64,000 bases of DNA, taken from the NCBI GenBank assembly GCA_012861695.1, contig JAAOOA010000628.1:1-64000 (forward strand), given 5' to 3'. Positions 60,687 through 64,000 of this stretch are shown in pieces (position 1 is the first letter of the stretch; each line of letters opens with the position of its first letter). The position numbers and the translations under genes are program-made. The notes under the pieces are model-generated. The model was not told the DNA's origin. It did not search any database and saw only the letters and a list, made by a program, of their open reading frames with translations. The stretch comes from Trematomus loennbergii (Eukaryota; Chordata; Actinopteri; Perciformes; Nototheniidae).

Positions 60687-61458
60687 AGGCGCCGTTTACA
60701 TGAGGAGAAAACTGCTTGTATCTGCATAGTTTCGCGTGCGTATAGCCCTATTATATACACGAGGCCGATAGAAACTGACCCCACAAACAATAACGGTCCC
60801 AAGGTGGATAGATTTGCAAACGAAACGCTCTGGGGGGTCAACCGAGTCCGTGTAATCACCTCGATACGAATATTTCCTGAAAAAATTGCGATAGCCCCGC
60901 CTCTCCCACCTCTCCTGCTCACTGCTGTAGCAACTATCAAAAATAGCTGTGTTAATTAAACGCACAAGGGGTTCTTGAATGAAATAATATTATAAAAGGC
61001 AAACCAGAATTGTTAACGCCCAATATACTCCTTAAACAAAATAAACAGAGTCAGATTTCATGCATTGATCCATTATATTGACAAAGGAGGATCTCACCCG
61101 GTGTTTGTAGAGAATATCTCTCTCTTTCTGAGCCGTCCTCTCCACGGAGACGTGCTTCTTGGGGGATGCAATATCCACAGATTCGGTTTCTTTCAGTTTC
61201 AGTTTCAGTTTCGGGGCTTAAACAGAAGGGTAGCCATGGCAACATTGCAGCGGGCTGCTCGGTTGCTCTTCTTCGCGGCTTTTGGTGTATTTTGGCGGAA
61301 GTTAGAGCGCCACTTACAGTCCCGGCATATGTACTACAGTGTTTCCAGCGGCCTCGTGTGAACAGACACGTTAAATGAAACAAATGCATGTGAACGGAAG
61401 ACTTTTTTGAATACGCATACTGTGCATAAACGCAAACGGTCCCGTGTGAGCGGGGCCT
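60687..61458. mobile_element. Probable MITE with imperfect inverted ends
   Basis: AGGCGCCGTTTACATG at left resembles the reverse complement of the right end (AGGCCCCGCTCACACG read inward). Both ends continue with ACTGC/ACTGTGCATA-like and CGCGTGCG/ACGCAAACG motifs. No clean target duplication and no protein; TTTCAGTTTCAGTTTCAGTT at 61191 is a hexamer run. Confidence 0.45.
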
Positions 61459-61599
61459 GAGTCAGAGCGAGAGTTTAAAAAAAAAAAAGTCAGAGCGAGA
61501 GTTAACAGCTCTGTACTGTAGCTAGTAGCCTAGTTTCACCTACCGGGGTGGCATGGGGTGGTAACTGCCACCCTAAAAATAGGCCTTGCCACCCCAGTT

Positions 61600-62640
61600 G
61601 GCAGCTTTGTTTTGAAAGAAAAGTTGTGGCTCATCTGACATTTATTAGAGAAAGTCTCTAATGTCCGAGTGCAAGTGAATGCAGCACAAGATGCACGTCT
61701 TGTAACCCCTCCCCCGTCCCTGGCGCGAGCGTGGAAATATGATTGGCGGAGATTTCATTTGAACGGTACGGCGCAAAACGAGAAGCATTCGGACCCAAGT
61801 ACTGAAGGAATGAGGTATTTGCAGTCTACAATGACAGAGAGAGACTGTCAAGTTTGGCTGTACTCAGCATTGAATCAAAACGCACTAAAGCTGTTGATCT
61901 TAATAAGTTTGTGAGGCGTTTTGCTGAACACGATGGTCATCGCCGCATTCAGCTGTAATAGACATGTCAACTTGATGCTCTGCTCACGGATGAGCATACA
62001 AAACTGTTAAGATGATGACCTTACGTGTGTAAAATATTTTAACCACTTTGATTGAACTAGGCCAGTAGGTAAGGGCATTCCACTGGATAATAACTGAAGT
62101 ATAAAAGAATGCATGACTGAAGTGATGGAGACCATGTTTGAAGGCAAACAAAAAGAGGAAATAACAGGTCAAATCAAGCAAATCCCCTCTCAGATTCCAC
62201 AGCAACCAGAAGAACATAAATACTGGCTGGTGATTTGATTAATCAGCTTTGTGATGGAATAAAAAATGCACAGTGCATTTCCTTAGCTGTGGATGAGTCC
62301 ACTGACACCACTGACAATGCTCAGTTGCTGGTGCTGAGTTTTTATGATGAGGCAAAGGGGGAGTTTGTTGAAGATGTGTTGGGCCTGACGAACCTCAGTG
62401 GACACACAAGGGGGCAAGACATTTATAAAGCAATAATGGGAATGCTGAATGAAAGAGGGTGCAGCTGCCTTTATTCATAACTGTGCAGCTCTTACACTGC
62501 GACTCTGAGGGATCAAGCACAGACACAATAACAATGAAAACTGCTGCATACAGATTATTTTAGTTTTTGCAACCTCGTGTTAAGAATCTTGTTGCAATTG
62601 TTTAAAAGTTTGAATAACCGTAATAAACATTTTTTTTTTA
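61600..62640 (+). pseudogene. hAT transposase remnant related to the 33191 MITE
   Basis: 61600-62100 matches the interior of the hAT at 33191-33887. Beyond it, 62235-62480 is an open frame with LAVDESTDTTDNAQLL and LVLSFYDEAKGEFVEDVLGL, the start of the catalytic domain of hAT transposases of the GTF2IRD2/ZBED5-like group. The frame ends at 62480 and the remainder is absent. It shows which larger element the MITE derives from. Confidence 0.65.
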
Positions 62641-62752
62641 CCTTTAAGATTTGTATTTGATTACCCCTGGTTTAGGTCTATAGGAGAGAAGCACTCTAAG
62701 TATATGCCCGGTGTTAAGGGTGATTCAGTGCTGGCTAAGGGTAGGTGGTGGT

Positions 62753-63540
62753 TTATTTTCTTATAATTGTATCATTAAAGAAGTTCATAAAGTCATTGCT
62801 ACTGATGGATGTAGGAATAGAAGACTCAATGGAGCTGTGACTCTCGGTCAGCCTGGCTACTGTACTAAAAAGAAACCTGGCATTGTTTTTATTTTCTTCT
62901 ATTAGGGAGGAATAATAAGCTGCTCTGGCAGTGCGTAGTGCCATCTTATATTTTTTAAGGTTATCAAGCCAGAGTAACCGAAATTCTTCATGCTTGGTAG
63001 AGCGCCATTTCCTTTCAAGTTGCCTTGTCCTCTGCTTTATTATGCGTGTTTCATTGTTATGCCATGGAGCTAGTCTTCTTTGTTTCATTTTCTTAATTTT
63101 AAAAGGGGCAACAGAGTCCAGTGTTATTTTCAGCGCCCCTGTAACACTATCAATCATATGATCTATTTGGGGGGGCCTAAGGTTAGTAAAGGAGTCCTCC
63201 CTTGGACTGTGAGATGTTAATGAGCTAAGCACTGATGGCATTTTGTTCATAAATGTTGCTACAGCAGAATCTGATAGATTTCTTTTGTAGGCTTTCTTAA
63301 GCAGTGGCCTATAGTCTAATAACAGAACACCAAAAGTTAATAAGTAGTGATCAGATAAAACAGGATTATGACCACTGACTGATAGATGCTCAATTTGAAT
63401 ACCGTATGTTAGAACAAGGTCAAGGGTGTGGTTGAAACAGTGGGTTGGTTGATGTACATTCTGTCTAAAACCAATTGAATCTAATAATGAGGTAAAAACA
63501 ATATTGAGGCTATTATTATCAACGTCAACATGAATATTAA
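62753..63540 (-). mobile_element. L2-type LINE, internal 5' fragment
   Basis: The minus strand from about 63540 encodes the end of an endonuclease domain (FNHTLDLVLTYGI, SDHYLLTF) and then the linker to the RT (WHNNETRIIKQRTRQLERKW, NNARFLFSTVARLTE). It stops at 62753 before any RT motif. Losing the 3' rather than the 5' end is unusual for a LINE insertion and points to later deletion. Confidence 0.75.
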
Positions 63541-64000
63541 ACTGACTAAACTGGCCCTATGGTGGCTACACCACTGCTCACAACTAACACTCACTGGAAG
63601 ATTAAACCCTGGTATTGTACAACTCTGAATAAACATAAAACTAAACTGCATTCACCGACCGGAAATCATTTGTTATGTGTCTGCATATGGATCACTCTAA
63701 ACCTCACCTTTGTAATAATGGCAATGGCAATAATTGCCATTACAGTCTGTGAGTGCTCAGGTTTCATTAGAAGTGACTAGATTTTCTGCTCAGAATGCTT
63801 TGAGGAATGTAAACACTGTCGGCATTTTGAATAAGAGACAGCTCTCTGGCCTTGGTCTGTATGTCTTATAAGGACACACAGCTATCTAAGTGCAGGTGAC
63901 GTTCCTCCACACACTGAGTGCCCATGGTTCCTATTTTAGGTAAAACACTCCCATAGGTTGAGTTGACTCAACACAGGCTTTTCTTGCATCACTTTTTCTA
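63541..64000. other. No recognised gene at window end
   Basis: Short frames only (for example 63559-63780 plus), no domain recognised. Confidence 0.35.

Overview
This is a teleost fish nuclear genome window, probably a percomorph. Genes are split by many introns with GT-AG junctions. Intergenic and intronic DNA is crowded with fish-type DNA transposons (hAT, PIF/Harbinger-like, Kolobok-like TTAA elements), L2/CR1-type LINEs, a tRNA-derived SINE and several tandem repeats. There are no bacterial operons, CRISPR arrays or rRNA genes, and I saw no clear tRNA gene.

Layout. 1975-4144 (minus): the 5' nine exons of a G2E3-like HECT ubiquitin ligase gene whose catalytic end is not visible. 4.5-8.8 kb: a Harbinger MITE, a decayed hAT transposase and low-copy-looking repeats. 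8.84-28.16 kb: best read as one Harbinger-like element blown up to about 19 kb by insertions. A second copy of the same family splits its transposase gene. A 13-kb block splits the intron of its Myb-like gene and contains a 57-bp minisatellite, a hAT, Kolobok-like elements, an intact coiled-coil ORF joined to a LINE tail, and a 2.6-kb 16-bp satellite. 28.6-30.1 kb: a CR1/L2-type LINE. About 32.6-35.5 kb (plus): WBP1L, a type I membrane WW-domain-binding protein. 37.85-56.33 kb (minus, tail to tail with WBP1L): CTU2, 16 exons, the partner of CTU1 in 2-thiolation of tRNA wobble U34. 56.74-58.94 kb (plus, head to head with CTU2): a possible two-exon small gene I do not recognise. 59-64 kb: transposon remnants and a LINE fragment.

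The host genes here (HECT ligase, WBP1L, CTU2) are unrelated in function; their proximity is ordinary synteny. Their introns act as TE landing sites, and many insertions keep readable target-site duplications. Each of the three genes shows at least one single-base reading-frame conflict in or next to a short homopolymer, although exons are otherwise conserved. I read this first as residual long-read assembly error rather than gene decay.

I see no clear new defence or biosynthetic system. The strongest candidates for something undescribed are the coiled-coil ORF plus LINE-tail unit (19.0-21.9 kb, present twice in tandem), the unrecognised small gene divergent from CTU2, and the nested Harbinger structure. 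All protein family names come from reading translated motifs against remembered families; no search was run.
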